Assembly: GCA_002633005.1 (NCBI GenBank) | Contig: NMRA01000188.1 | Span: 418,921 to 482,920, forward strand | Direction of reading: 5' to 3' | Length of the DNA stretch: 64,000 nt | From: Phoronis australis | Taxonomy: Eukaryota; Phoronida; Phoronidae | Shown: positions 1 through 11,941 of the stretch, piece after piece | Layout: each line of letters starts with the position of its first letter | Position numbering within the stretch: position 1 is the first letter of the stretch | Position numbers and translations under genes: made by a program | The notes under the pieces: generated by a model | The model's database searches: none | What the model saw: the letters and a program-made list of their open reading frames with translations, nothing else | What the model was told of the DNA's origin: nothing

Positions 1-1115
1 CCACGCACCTTCTGGTCACGTCAATACTGGCGGTTTCGCATAATTTATACGTAAACTGCAAGATGTGATTGACGTCAATGTATGATTGACGGTTTGGATT
101 CAGCCCTGAATTGACGGTTGGTTGCTTGAACATTCAGAGACACGTCATGACAAGGCTTATGGACTTCTCTTGCACGTAAACACGTAGTGGTTTACTCAAA
201 ATGCTTTGGAAATTTTTGCTGGCACTTAAGGAAGTGTACTGCTGTACATGGAAAATGGCCTATGAGGGACCTTCCTGGTCGATACGGCTCTCGTGGCTGT
301 GGTTTGCAATAAGATTATGCAGTACTTTATCGACAAGACTGTACACTGAGAAAAATATCTAAAAAACTAAAGATTGTAACTCAGCAAAAGTATAATATAT
401 TTTCTGAAAACAGAAATTCCGTAGAATCTGATTTTTGACTTAATATCAATTTGCCATTAATTAGGTCACAGTCACATGACCATGCTTTTTAGTAAAATTT
501 AGTAAAAACAGAGGTACATTCAAAGAAAAATAACATGACCAATAAGATGACCAAATCTCGTACGATGTAAATGTTCAAGAGTACAATATCAATAACGCTG
601 TTACAGTTTTATTCAAATTTAAGCTTTCCACAAAAATCATATTTGAAGCCCTAATTTGATAGCCCCTGGAGCAAAACTGTAACACTTTAAAAAACCATTC
701 CTGTCAGCATTTTGGAGAATAGGGCATAAAGCATGATATCTGAAAGTTTTGTGTGAATCAGACCAGCCATTTCTGAGATACTGTGTTCCGAAGCTGGACA
801 AAATTGGACATTTTGAATGACCTTCTCTGGTTGACCGGTATGTATAGTATTGCGCCGGTCGATGAGTGAGCCCAAAATGTTGAAATCAAACACCTCGGAA
901 GCCCGTATAGATCTGTCATATCGACCACAATATTAATGGGATAGATTAGTTCTGCGAAATTCACTCCCTATTCATTAAATGTTCAAGAACATGAAAACTT
1001 TGGGTCAGCATTGAGCAGAGGAAAGTGGCGAAGGGGCTCAATTAGCTCGAGGCACCAAGAGAGGGGAGCTTCGCCAGACCACCAAAAATAAACAGTGAAT
1101 GTGACTTAAAGTTTC
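1..1115. repeat. Segmental duplication copy D (GPCR upstream flank)
   Basis: This stretch aligns by eye with 52183-53065, the sequence upstream of GPCR copy B. Shared landmarks include TTCTGGTCACGTCAATACTG, the GATTGACGTCAA segment, the GCCTATGAGGGACCTTCCTG segment (256 here, 52440 there) and CTTCGCCAGACCACCAAAAA near 1070 and 53008. Copy D carries about 200 bp extra (roughly 745-960) relative to B. Because B's receptor reads leftward, the receptor belonging to copy D would lie just beyond the left edge of the window. No coding sequence is visible here. Confidence 0.85.
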
Positions 1116-2020
1116 CTTTGCACTATCCGCCCCCCTCCCCACAGGCGGGTTTGAAGTGATGGCACTGGCTTAACCACGAGGGGTACAAAGTCCATCTCCC
1201 GCTCTGAACATTTCAATTTTGTGTTTCAAAGTAGCCATCTGTTCTATGCAAGATATCCTCGCACCGGTTGCGGACAATTTCGCCCCCCCCCCCCTCCTCT
1301 CCCGTTGCCAGTGCCTAATTTGGGCTACGCCTGTGGACGAAGGAGTAAGGAGCGCAGCTCACCTCTTCCGGACTCGAGCAGAGATTCTTTTTTAGAGCGT
1401 GCGCGAACACAATTCGTTTGAAAACTGTGGTTGTGACCCGTTGCGACATTCTTGACCCACCAGTGCCTTCGGACACTACTGTTCTCCTCTGCCGTCAGAT
1501 TCGCTCGCGTGGTCGTAAATTAACCGCCTTTGAACAAGTCGTCTGTCTTCTCAGGGAAGTCATAGGCCATGTAAATGTTTACAGGTCGTTTTAGTGTAGA
1601 AACGTTGCCCCTAACGCCGTGAGTGGGGAGACGAAAAAATGTCCATGTGCCTTTCAATTCATAAGCTTACGTTCTTTGAAATTTGCAATGTTTTTGAGGA
1701 AACGCACACCAAATAGCGAGATTTTTATTAACTTCTAAGTTTTTACATTTTCCTGTACTCATGGGCGACGCAGCACTGAAAAAAGTGGGGGCTATAGCCC
1801 CCTCAATCACCTAGGCCTATGGGGTGCCGTCCATGGTACTACATCGAAGATAATGGCTGTCTTACAGTTTCCGTAAACATTTCATGTTTACGCTAGTTTG
1901 TAACTGATTGGGTGAGCAGCCAATGATTCCTTGTAAAAAATTGCCATGGCAGTTATAACATTATGTTGGGAAAGTGAGATTGTCGTGTAGTGACAAAAGT
2001 ACCCTTACGAAAAATTGCAA
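1116..2020. other. Non-coding stretch with C-tract and a short dispersed repeat
   Basis: No gene is recognisable. There is a run of C around 1280-1293. A roughly 70-bp segment (1761-1832, containing GCAGCACTGAAAAAAGTGGG and a GGGGCTATAGCCCC palindrome) recurs at 35205-35350. That segment looks like the end of a hAT-like or similar non-autonomous element, but no complete element can be delimited here. Confidence 0.5.
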
Positions 2021-2024
2021 TAGG

Positions 2025-2265
2025 ATTTCCTTTTGATTTCCTATAGGAATCCAATTAGATTTTGGCCCAATATCTTATAGAATTCTTGCAGGATCCTACA
2101 GGATTTCCTATTGGATCCTATAGGATTTCCTTTTGGATCCTACAGGAAATGCAATAGGATCTTACAGGATTTCCTATTGGATCCTATAGGAATCTTTTAG
2201 GATATCCTATAGGAAACCCTATAGGAAGTCTTATAAGATTTTTAAGAAATCCATAAGGATTTCCC
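2025..2265. repeat. Palindromic TCCTATAGGA satellite, block 1
   Basis: Degenerate tandem array of roughly 15-20 bp units built from the self-complementary cores TCCTATAGGA and GGATCC, for example TTTCCTATTGGATCCTATAG. The same repeat recurs at 9887-10355 and 13705-14120. Units are diverged and read similarly on both strands. No coding potential. Confidence 0.85.
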
Positions 2266-2529
2266 ATCATGACATTTCCAATGCATACATAATACAAAAA
2301 ACAACAGTGTTCTCAACAAAAGAAATTCTTTGGAAACTTTCTTCTGGACCACACGCAACCTCAAAGCTCTACAGCAGTCTACTCTGTTCTTAAACAAGGT
2401 CTACAGCAGGATATCTATATATGTTACAAACGGTGCACTAAACTGGGGCTACAAGAGACTTGTGTGTTCTTTTTTGCTTTTTCAAAACATCTTAAAGTAA
2501 CGTAATATTTATATCCTGGATGCTATAGG

Positions 2530-3520
2530 CGTTTTATGCTCCCACATATTGATGTGTGGGTGCATATTGCCGTCATCTCTGTCTGGGCGTCCGGCGTCCT
2601 GCGTCCGCTGCTCTATCTCCTAAACCCCCTGCAGGATGTTATTGAAATTTGGCTGGTGTGTTCCTATGGGGTTGATGACAGAGGACGCCGAGTTTTGGAC
2701 CGACCTGAATACCGCTGTGCCCCTTAGTGGCAATTTTTTTTTAAAGTTTGCCTCTGTTTCTTCAAAGGTCCTCAACCAGTTTTCACGAAATTTGGCAAAT
2801 AGGCATCTATTAATGAGATGACGCCATCCTTTCGTTTCCGAGTGGGTTCGAGGTATTTTGCGCCATCCAGTGGCCATTTTTAGTATTTTCGATTCCGGTT
2901 TTTTGGCGTCCGCCCCTCTGTCAACCAAACGACTCTAAGGATGATTGCGAAAATTGGCATGTATGTTTTTGCTATGAAGCGGATGGTTGACGATGATTTT
3001 CCGACGACTTCTACTACTGTGACGCCCCTTAGTGGCAATTTTGTTTCCTTTGCGCCCATGGCTGTATTTCCTAAACGCTCCACAGGATCTTAATTAAATG
3101 CAGCAAATATGTTTATATGAAGGTGTCAACGAACGACGACGACTTTCAGACAGATCGGACAACAGGTTCGCCCCCTGGTGGCAATTTTAGTTTTTTTAAG
3201 TTTACCTCTGTATCTTCAAAAAGTCGTCGATGGTTTTCCGTAAAATTTGGCACAAAGACATCTATTACTGAGATGACGCTATTCTCTTGTTCTGGGATGG
3301 ATTGGAGGTATTTTGCGCCACCTAGTGGCCATTTTTACTGTTTTCAAGTCTGTTTTTTTGGCGTCCGTCCCTCCATCACCCAAACCACTCAAAGGATGAT
3401 TGTGAAAATGGGGCTATTTGGAAAACTTACATTAACTAGAGGGCGCGCGTGTAATAGTGGTGATAGTTTAAGCAGCTTCGATTTTGAGAACCCTTTAAAT
3501 ACATGGTGAAATGGCTTGCA
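2530..3520 (+). repeat. Interspersed modular repeat family X, copy 1
   Basis: About 1 kb, built from repeated modules. Each contains a 'tatctcctaaaccc' block, an 'aaatttggca' block and a CCCCTAGTGG-like block. The 5' end (TTTTATGCTCCCACATATTG, then GCCGTCATCTCTGTC) matches in reverse complement the 5' ends of the copies at 31290 and 35030. At least five CTCF-like motifs occur here: 2717-2731, 2860-2875, 3021-3036, 3170-3182 and 3315-3330. Open frames across it are short and not conserved between modules, so I regard it as a non-coding transposable element of unknown class. Confidence 0.75.
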
Positions 3521-4051
3521 GCCGTGTCAACTGAATCTGAGATTGCGTGAAAAGGGTCTTCCTATAAGAGGAAGTAAGCACGACCTTATACAAAGGTAAG
3601 GTTTGTGATTATTTTAGCGATTATTCCATGTTTATTCTACTGATGCATGTTAACTGATGTATTCGCTGATGTCGACTTCGCGGTAGTCGCCAGTCTAGTT
3701 AATCTTTGTTTGTTGTGATGTGTTTTACGAATACGATGCTTGACGTAGCAATTGGGTCTTTTTGTACATCAAAACAGTATTACTGTTTGAATGATTTCTA
3801 ACAGGTTTATCAGTGACAGTTACATCAATCAATGCTGAATGTTTATGCTGTGAACTCATATTGGCTACTGAGTTAAGATTACATGTACAATCCAAGCCCA
3901 GTGGCAAAGGGTACGTGAAAAATATCCAATAGACTATTTGTTTACCCCCTATCCTTTACCCCTATCCTATGCCTTCCGGTAATCTATTACACGTTGAAAT
4001 GGAATTTATGTCTGTTTTCACGTGACCTTTGGTTTTTAGGTTTGAGGGCTT
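3521..4051. other. Intergenic, nothing recognised
   Basis: Unique-looking AT-rich sequence. No domain, RNA gene or repeat family that I recognise. Confidence 0.5.
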
Positions 4052-4473
4052 GTACCGTGCAGAGGAGATACAGTACAGCCACTGAATTATTAGACTCTCT
4101 CCGGTGTCTCTCCGGTGTAGCCACCCGTGACCGTAACCGGAGACAGACCGGAGAGTGAGGCGTGAATCAACCGTGACAGCTGGCGTGAGCCTAAGCGTGC
4201 CTGTATCCGGAGCTTACCGTGAGTTAGGCGTGAGCGAAGCTCGAGCCAGCCGTGAGCCAGCTAGGCGTGAGTTTACCTGCATCGCAGATGAAAAAGTAAT
4301 TTATTAAAATTATATCAGTAACTAGCAGTGATGTGTGTATTGTCATAGACTTTTGCTCATGTGAGGTTTATTTTTGTTGAAATCGTCACGAGCAGTAAAA
4401 GACCAAAATTTCCGTCTCAAATCTTAAGTCACTTCACGAAACAGACCTGTGGACTTTACTTTTCACTTATGTA

Positions 4474-4520
<47 letters not shown>

Positions 4521-5545
4521 AACTAATAAAGAATCTTAACACGCGTGTACATGGCGGAATTATTCAATTGCCTTCACGATATGAAGGAGCATAGCATGTC
4601 AATTCTGAGTACATTGATCCCAAGTTCCAGCATCATGCGGAGAAAACTTATCGCGCCCATGCATTTGACGAGTCAAACAGATGACCGCTATTGTTATTTT
4701 AGTGAAGAATTACCCCGGGGATACCGTGTACTCAGTCGGAACGCATGTACTACGGGGAGGGGGCTACAAATAATTGAACTGCACTACGGATTGAGGACTT
4801 TTAAGTCAAAACATTTGCTTGCAGTAAGGGATGGGTATGTCAGAAGGGCGGCCTATTGAAATTTTCTGTACGCCAGTACGGTGCAAAAATTTACAGAGTG
4901 ACACAATACCTCACAAGAAGCGTAGGCTATTTTCATGGCGAATAACTATATCCACCTGTGGCAAGTTTCAAAGAGTCCACAGCCATGTGAAGATGACTCT
5001 GGACACTGCGTCGCGTTCATTCGTATTTACTAACCGTGGTTACTGTACATGTATGTCGTTGATGGGACTGGCTCTTAAGTAGTAAATTGAACATGTACAT
5101 GTACATGTAAGTGTAACACAAGACGAGCTGAAGGAAGACTTTTGTATGAACAGAGTTAGTCGGAACCCAAGTGTGATAGATTACTGCTTGCAAAGATACT
5201 CTATACAGTGTAATATACTATAATGTCTTTGCAACTTGACCGAAAAGACAGACAATCAAGACGTCACATGTATTTTTACTGGTTAGCCCGGTGCCCGACC
5301 ATGGTTACGACAGCTACCAAAGGCGTGAAGAAAGCGTGAGGTAAGCGTTAACGAGGCGTGAGGAAGGCGTTAACTAAACCGGAGGTATAAGTATGAGGAC
5401 TACCCGGAGAGTAGGCGTGAGGCGAACGTGACTGATTTCTGTCACGCCTGCGTTCCGGTTGCTCTCCGGACTGGCCAGGCGTGAGGTAGCCCGGACGAAA
5501 TCTAAAAATTCAGTGGCTGTACTGTATGCATCGCTTCTGCACCGT
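4052..5545. mobile_element. Non-autonomous DNA transposon with 20-bp perfect TIR core and subterminal CGTGAG clusters
   Basis: The sequence at 4069-4088 (TACAGTACAGCCACTGAATT) is an exact inverted copy of 5507-5526. Similarity continues outward to a GTGCAG motif (about 4056 and 5537) and inward to TTAGA...TCCGG, giving an imperfect TIR of about 40-45 bp. Just inside each end lies a cluster of directly repeated GGCGTGAG/CCGTGAG words (about 4120-4275 and 5320-5490) mixed with CCGGA words. This is the arrangement expected of subterminal transposase-binding sites. The interior has no transposase and includes a (TA)n tract. The right end reads CAGGGACGGTGC outward-in, hAT-like, but no clear 8-bp target duplication was found, so superfamily is uncertain. 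Confidence 0.75.
4478..4516. repeat. (TA)n microsatellite
   Basis: About 19 uninterrupted TA units inside the TIR element. Confidence 0.95.
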
Positions 5546-5573
5546 CCCTGAATGGACAAAAATTGGTTTTCAG

Positions 5574-5697
5574 CAGTTGACTGCAGTTTACCAGCAAGAT
5601 CTTCCCATCCAGTGCAGATCTGTTGTCAAAGCCTACTTTATATATCGGAGACAAAGAACAAAACCTTTGAAAAAGGGACAGCTATTTTTAAAGAAAG
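5574..5697 (+). CDS. Possible orphan internal exon
   Basis: A fully open 41-codon frame is preceded by an acceptor-like TTGGTTTTCAG and followed by a strong donor (AAAG|GTATGTAAG). The predicted peptide is basic, beginning QQLTAVYQQDLPIQ and ending KKGQLFLKK. I do not recognise it and see no partner exons nearby. It lies immediately right of the TIR element. It may be chance; the splice signals are the only support. Confidence 0.15.
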
Positions 5698-5699
5698 GT

Positions 5700-8160
5700 A
5701 TGTAAGTCGTTTTATTAATTTACTTATGCAGGTCTTTAGCGAGGGTTGGCATAGGGGGTTGGGGTTGTAAAATTTGGTGCAACTGAATGTGTGGAAATAA
5801 CAGGTAATAGGTTCTTGGGGGAAGAGCATGGTGAGGCAATTCTTAACCTTCATGAAGTTCCTTCAAGTTTATTTCATGTAACTGTTTTGCTATCAATTGT
5901 AAACCCATAAAAATATATTACATTTTCTGAATTCTCAATGACTGAATAGTCTTAACTCATGCCTTGAAATGTTGCAAGGGTTTATAAATTCAAATGACTG
6001 CCATTTTCGTGAAAATTGCATTATTTGATGGTGCCTTAAGATTTGTAATTACTCTTAAACATCAGAAAGATTATCCATCATTTTTAAATGACCAAGTCTT
6101 CATATCTTCTATTAGAAGGAACATAAAAAAGTCTGAGAAACTGTTCCCTCAGCCTTAGACCAGAAGTATGCTTGACAGACCCATGAATCTGCAATCGGGG
6201 TTTAAAATTGCTGAAAGTGTCAAAAATAAAAAGGCTTGAAAATGAGTAACAAAGGTTTGAGCTTGATTGAAATAACTTGCATATTTTTAAAGACTTGTTA
6301 AGGCTACGAATGAAAAATAAAGACACTTTTATACAATACTTATTATATACACCCTTGCTCTATGGAAATTGTAATTATTTAATTTTGTGTGAAATTGTAG
6401 AGCATTCACTATATCATATTTTTGAAAAACAGGGGTAGCATTTTTTACCCAAGCTGGAGTACTTGATTATTCATATTTCAAAATTTGTTTTAGGTTCAGT
6501 GACATATTAGGGCCATTTCAAACCGCAACAGACAGGCTTTGTTACTCCTTTCTCTTCCCACAGCATTTCAACACACCAGCAGTGCTGCATGGCACAATGC
6601 ACAAGTCAGTGGCCCTGGAGAAATGTGAATAGCAGTACTAAGTTACAATAAGACAATGTGCCAGTGGATTGTTTGTGTTTGAAGACGAACTATATCTGAC
6701 TGCTACACAAGTCAGCCTCGTTGTTGAGTATGCCCTTTTATGAGCAATGAGTCTTGTGTGGACAACAATGGCTTATTTCATTTCCTGAAGCTAAAGAAGA
6801 CCTAGTGACACTCTGGTCTAGTTCAGGGTCAGATTTTGGGCACAGAACGAGTCACGTGATTAGCTGTTGTGTTTACCTCCAAGGATCTAATTGTGGATGT
6901 TATTGAGGCTGAATGAGGTTAGGCCTACATGAAGGAAACTGGACCTTTTTAAAAGTGCTTCTATAGGTCACTGCAACTAGATCCCGGTGACATGAAAACC
7001 AAAAGCATCAGATCTGGTAAAAATACCTATCCTTTCTGACTGACTGACATTAACTTTTCCTTGCAGAAGGCTTTATATTAATGGTAAAAACGTTTCAATA
7101 TGGTACACATTATGGGGAAATGACATTCCGTGATTACATAGATTGTCTTATTCTCAGTAAAAAGCCCGTTAATGTTACACTTTGATGATTGAATAAAATT
7201 TTCAACAACAGGCAAGTTTGTCACTCATTATTGAAACCACAATATTTCTTTAGTTTTGAAGCTCCATACAGTGCAGTTGTGTTGATTCTTTATAAATCTG
7301 AAATTATTACCGATTACGCTTGCGAACTGTCATTTTCCTGTTGACCTGTAGAAATGTGCAGCGATAAAAATAAAGTTTTCCCTGTGTTTGCATTTGATGT
7401 GTTTGTGTGTGTAATTATTTTTAGAGCTTTGTTAAGAAGGCCTTTAAACAATTTTAAGTTTTGTGTCAGCTTGTCTACAAAAAAGTTCCACATGCAAGAA
7501 AAGTATGTTTTCAATTGTAGCTAGCTGGATAAGAATCTGCTATGCACAAGATTCGAAAATAAACTATTTTCAGTGTATTTAAAAACAAAATGGCAAACTG
7601 AACAACCACATACATACAAAGAAACAACATTGTTAAAAACAACTGTAATTTATCTAATGCAACGGAGTCTATAACCAGGCATATCAAGGGCTGACTTTCT
7701 GAATTAGGTTCAATTCTTTCAGGTCATTGCTCAAGGATTGCTTTTCACTTTGTCCAAAGGTAACTTAGATGAACAGGTGGCTGGTTTTAGTCGTTTTCTT
7801 TCACCTGTAACAAAATAGTCAGAGAAATATTAGCAAATTATAAAAGAAAACAAGACAAAACTACTTTTGTAAGGCAGAACATACATGACGTTTCATCTTC
7901 ATGTTTACATGTAGAAACTAATATTCTTTGTACCAAGTCTTATTTAAGATCTCAATTAAAATATGTGAAACAGGCTAAAAGTGATTTAACAATGTGTAGT
8001 GTTCACGACACCTAAAATGTGTTTCTGATCTTGTCAAATAAAATTCATTCTAGGTGTCACTTTTTATTCCATTGCAATATTACGACATTTATTGAATAGC
8101 TTATTCATGTTAATTTGGTAACTAATCTGGTAGTCATGGGGGTGGAGTCCGCTATAAAAT
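5700..8160. other. Intergenic, nothing recognised
   Basis: About 2.5 kb of AT-rich sequence. All open frames are short and low-complexity, and no domain, tRNA or repeat family was recognised. Confidence 0.5.
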
Positions 8161-8162
8161 AA

Positions 8163-8399
8163 GGAAACTCACTCATCTAGAGAATTTTATTGGACATAGC
8201 ATAGTTTTGAAGAGAAACTGCTGTGAAAAAGTCACCCTTGACCTATGAGCGTCACGTACCATGCACCTCTTACAAAGGTATATTGGGCGCACTCCCACCC
8301 AGGGCAATGTGAATATGTGCTGCTAGCCTACCATCCGGGTCAAGGGTGAGTTTCCAAAAAAGACACTTAGTTCCACTGAATAAACCCGTTATTCAGTGG
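8163..8399. repeat. Nested inverted-repeat (foldback) unit
   Basis: Three exact inverted pairs lie within about 240 bp. GGAAACTCAC at 8163-8172 pairs with 8346-8355. TCACCCTTGACC at 8232-8243 pairs with 8338-8349. CCACTGAATAA at 8373-8383 pairs with 8389-8399 across a 5-nt loop. The first two share the outer sequence GGTCAAGGGTGAGTTTCC. This is likely a small foldback or MITE relic. Confidence 0.55.
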
Positions 8400-8779
8400 G
8401 GTAACTGGTGGGGATAACATCACCGAACGTTGTCGGTAGAAACTGGTAGCTAAAAACTTACTGAGTAACGTTATGTAGTCTCTCAATGGAAATGCTTAGA
8501 GCACACTATGAGGCTTCGGCATCCACAAATCTTCTGTCAGTTGGTTGACCCTTTGACCGCAATTCTCCACACCTGTAGTAACCTTAGGTCTTTTGGGAAT
8601 TTGTGACCACCTGTCGAAGACTTGCACATGGGAAAATAGCAATAATAAGGCTGAGCGCGACGACGTATTTTGATAACAATTCCGTCTTTTTACCAGCTGT
8701 TTACAAACAAAGACGCATGCGCATTTCAATCACCACTAGTACAGCAGCGACACCACGAGGAGAATTCTCCAAATAGCTC

Positions 8780-9605
8780 CATTGGCATGTATGTTCTTAC
8801 TATAAAGAGGATGATTGACGATGTTTTTCCAATGACTTCGACTACTGTGGCGCCTGCTAGTAGCAATTTTCTTTCACCCAGGCTTACCTGTATCTCCTAA
8901 GCCCTATGCAGGATCTTTATTAAATTTAACACGTGTATTTATATGAAATTAACAACGACTTTCAGATGGGTCCGACTAAAACTGCCCCCTGGTGTCAACT
9001 TCATTTTTTTCTCTGATGAAGTTTTTCGACGAATTTTCATGAAATTTGTTAAATAACTTTCTTGTAAAGAAACGGTGACATTTACCTGTTTTCGGACAGA
9101 TTCGAAGTATTTTGCTCCATCTAGTGGCCATTTTTACTGTTTTCTAATCTGTTTTTGGCGTCCACACTCTGTCAACCAAACCACTCTTAGGATGTTTGTG
9201 AAAATTGGCTTATGTACCGTTAGCGTGAAGAGGACGGTTGGCGCCTCCTAGTGGCATTTTTCGCCCTTAGCTCTATCGCCTAAACCCTCTACAGAATGTT
9301 TATTAAATTTAGCAAGTGTATTTCTATGGCGTTGACAACGGAAGACGACAACTTTCAGACGGATCCGATAACTGCTTTGTCCCCTAGCGGCAATTTTATT
9401 TTTTCCGTTTTGCTAAAGTTTCTTGACGGATTTTCATGAAATGTGGTTAATAGCATTCTGTAAAAAAACTGTGACAATTTTTTTGATGGATTTGAAGTAT
9501 TTTGCACTAGTGGCCATTTTTATGATACTAATAAACAACCTAGAAGCACACCGTTTGCAGTACATTCGTGGGCGCATTTCAACGCCCCGCGTTGCTCTTC
9601 TATAT
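8780..9605 (+). repeat. Interspersed modular repeat family X, copy 2
   Basis: 5'-truncated copy in the same orientation as copy 1, with the same module blocks (for example GACGATGTTTTTCCAATGAC near 8817). It reaches the family's 3' end, CTAGAAGCACACCGTTTGC at about 9540-9558 followed by GGGCGCATTTCAACG, which is seen in reverse complement at about 30700 and 33625. CTCF-like words occur at 8984-8996, 9240-9254 (GCGCCTCCTAGTGGC) and 9379-9391. No conserved reading frame. Confidence 0.75.
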
Positions 9606-9886
9606 GTTGTTCTCTGATAGTCAAAGCTGTAAGATTATGTCAAGTGTTTTAATTGCTGCAAAGATAACTGTTCATTGAATCACCTTTCAGTGACACCTGT
9701 TGTCCAGTTCAGAAACTGTCCATTTTAGCCACTAAGCCATACACATAATCCAAATGTTTCCTTAGACGTTTAGACACAACAATATATTTTACAACACTAG
9801 AAATGAAACAGCTATAATGGAAGCTATTTAGTTTTCCCTTTTGTGTTATGTTTTAAGACAATTTCATATACTGGAAGTTAAGTAAG

Positions 9887-10355
9887 ATTCTATAGGAAGT
9901 TCAATAGGTTTCTATAGGAAGATCAATAGGATTCTATAGGAAGTTCATGTAGAATCCTATTGAACTTCCGATGTGATCCTATTGAATTTCAATGGGATTC
10001 TAAAGGAAGTTTAATAAAATTCTTTATGAAGTTTAATAGGATCTTATAGGACGTTCAATAGGATCCTATAGGAAATCCTATAGGATCCTGTAGGATTTCC
10101 TATTGGATCCTATATCATTTCCTATTGGATCCTTTTGGGTTTCCTAATGGAACCTATAGGATTCCCTATTGGACACTATAGGATTTCGTATTGGGTCCTA
10201 TAGGATTTTCTATAGCATCAAACAGGAAATCCTTTATGATTTCCTATAGGATTCTACAGAAATCCTTTAGGATATACTATAGAAAACACTATAGGAATTA
10301 TTATAAGACTTTAAGAATAGGTAGTTCAATAGGATTTTATAAGAAGTTCAGTAGA
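9887..10355. repeat. Palindromic TCCTATAGGA satellite, block 2
   Basis: Longest block of the family (about 470 bp). The left part is dominated by TAGGATTCTATAGGAAGTTC units and the right by GGATCCTATAGGAAATCC-like units. Some units are inverted relative to their neighbours (for example AATCCTATTGAACTTCC near 9953), so the array is partly head-to-head. Short open frames across it are translations of the repeat, not genes. Confidence 0.85.
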
Positions 10356-11940
10356 ATTCATCGAAAATTGGCGTCCAATTTCACTATTGAATATTGGATT
10401 TTTCTCTGAATTTTTTGTACAAGCAGAAGACTCCGAGACGCATATTTTATAAAGAAACAAATTTGTACATAATATTCTGTGAAATAGTCATTACTGGAAC
10501 TATCTCAATTTTACATCTAGAGAAAAATTAAAAACATTCAAGTGCACTTTTTTCCAACGCATAGTTAATTCATTATTCATTTCAGAAATCCATTTAACCT
10601 ATGAGATCGGTTTTATCTTCATATTACAAAATATAACAAACATTGATCTACACTCTTTTTTATTTTTTGTTATTTGATTTGACTTCCAGACTATGTGGGA
10701 GACGAAATGATTTATTGAACTACGTAATAAAGTATTCCATAAGCTGTTATTAAGTGCTAAGTCCTAGTTCACTGATTACTTTAGGGAATCGAAAAAAGTG
10801 AAGACGTTAAAAGAGAATGCCACCCAAAAACAACCCATTTTGTTTCAATTTAGATCGAGTAGTTCCACTCCATGACAGCAAGTGCAACTCTTTTACCTGA
10901 CACCTGACGGCAGACAGAGGTTTGGAAATTAACGAATGACGTCAGAGATTCAAATGCAGTCTGTTCAGCAGTTCCCAACACGCTTACTGGTGTCAGCTTA
11001 TCGCTTGAATTCATCGTTTTACACCAATAAATCATCAAAATTCGATGTAAAACTCTTACAAATACGTCGAGTTATTAAACAAACGTGTTATTTTATTTCG
11101 CTGTTACAGATTTTTAAATATTTGAACGTACCGTAGCCTACGAAGTTCGGTATGCCAATTTACCGTAAGGTCAATCGCAGAAGTTTGGGGTCTGTTTGGT
11201 GATAAATTCAAATTATTCGTCCGTGAAATACAGACAGGAGAACATAGCTGCGTGTTATAATTTTAGTTCTAAACACGCAAAACGTTTGCTGTCCCGGCCA
11301 GTGCTCGGAACCCGATCAGGTCAATCGTGGCGGACTGAAGAAATCACGAACATAAACCATCCAAAGTTGGAAACTAAACTTCCAGTCACGAAAAGACTAC
11401 CCTAGTGAGACAAAGAGAAAATGTGCACGCTGACCTTTTTGGTGAATTAACCCCAAAACTGCAAATCTATTTACTCGCTCGTCGGGGGCCGCGAAGTCAG
11501 GTTACCTTCCACAGAACCGTCAGGGCCATAGTTGTACAGTTAATTCGAATAATGCATATGAATATCTAAATAAAGATTCCCCTAACATTTGACCATGGGA
11601 TTCAAAATGGAGTTATTGTTTCACAACAGCTTTCTTTCAGCAAACACTGAATTAGCATGAGCTCACACGGCCTCGGTGCTCGGTCAATTAGCTGTTTTTT
11701 CACTCACGAACACTTCAAGGCATTACAAATTGTATCTAATGAGACAGACTTTGTTTCAGTTTTATATTAGCATTGGTTAAGGTTATACAGAATTGGTTAA
11801 ACGCACGACACTTTTCATTGTTCACAGTCTTTATTCCGTTACGTTCGTACTTTCGGAACAAAACTCTGCTCTCAAGTGAACATAGATAAAGTAACTGACC
11901 TAGCGACATAGTTAAAAGACACACGATATTTCGAAACATA
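10356..11940. other. Intergenic, nothing recognised
   Basis: About 1.6 kb of AT-rich sequence with only short unrecognised open frames. Confidence 0.5.
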
Positions 11941-11941
11941 C

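Noticed and set aside
687-964. Two overlapping minus-strand frames in copy D
   Set aside because: They overlap in different phases, lack motifs, and the equivalent region of copy B does not preserve them.
2620-3509. Open frames of 61-130 codons across family X copy 1
   Set aside because: Not conserved between modules or between the four copies. They are translations of a non-coding repeat.
10191-10409. 72-codon frame rich in Y, R and F
   Set aside because: A direct translation of the palindromic satellite.
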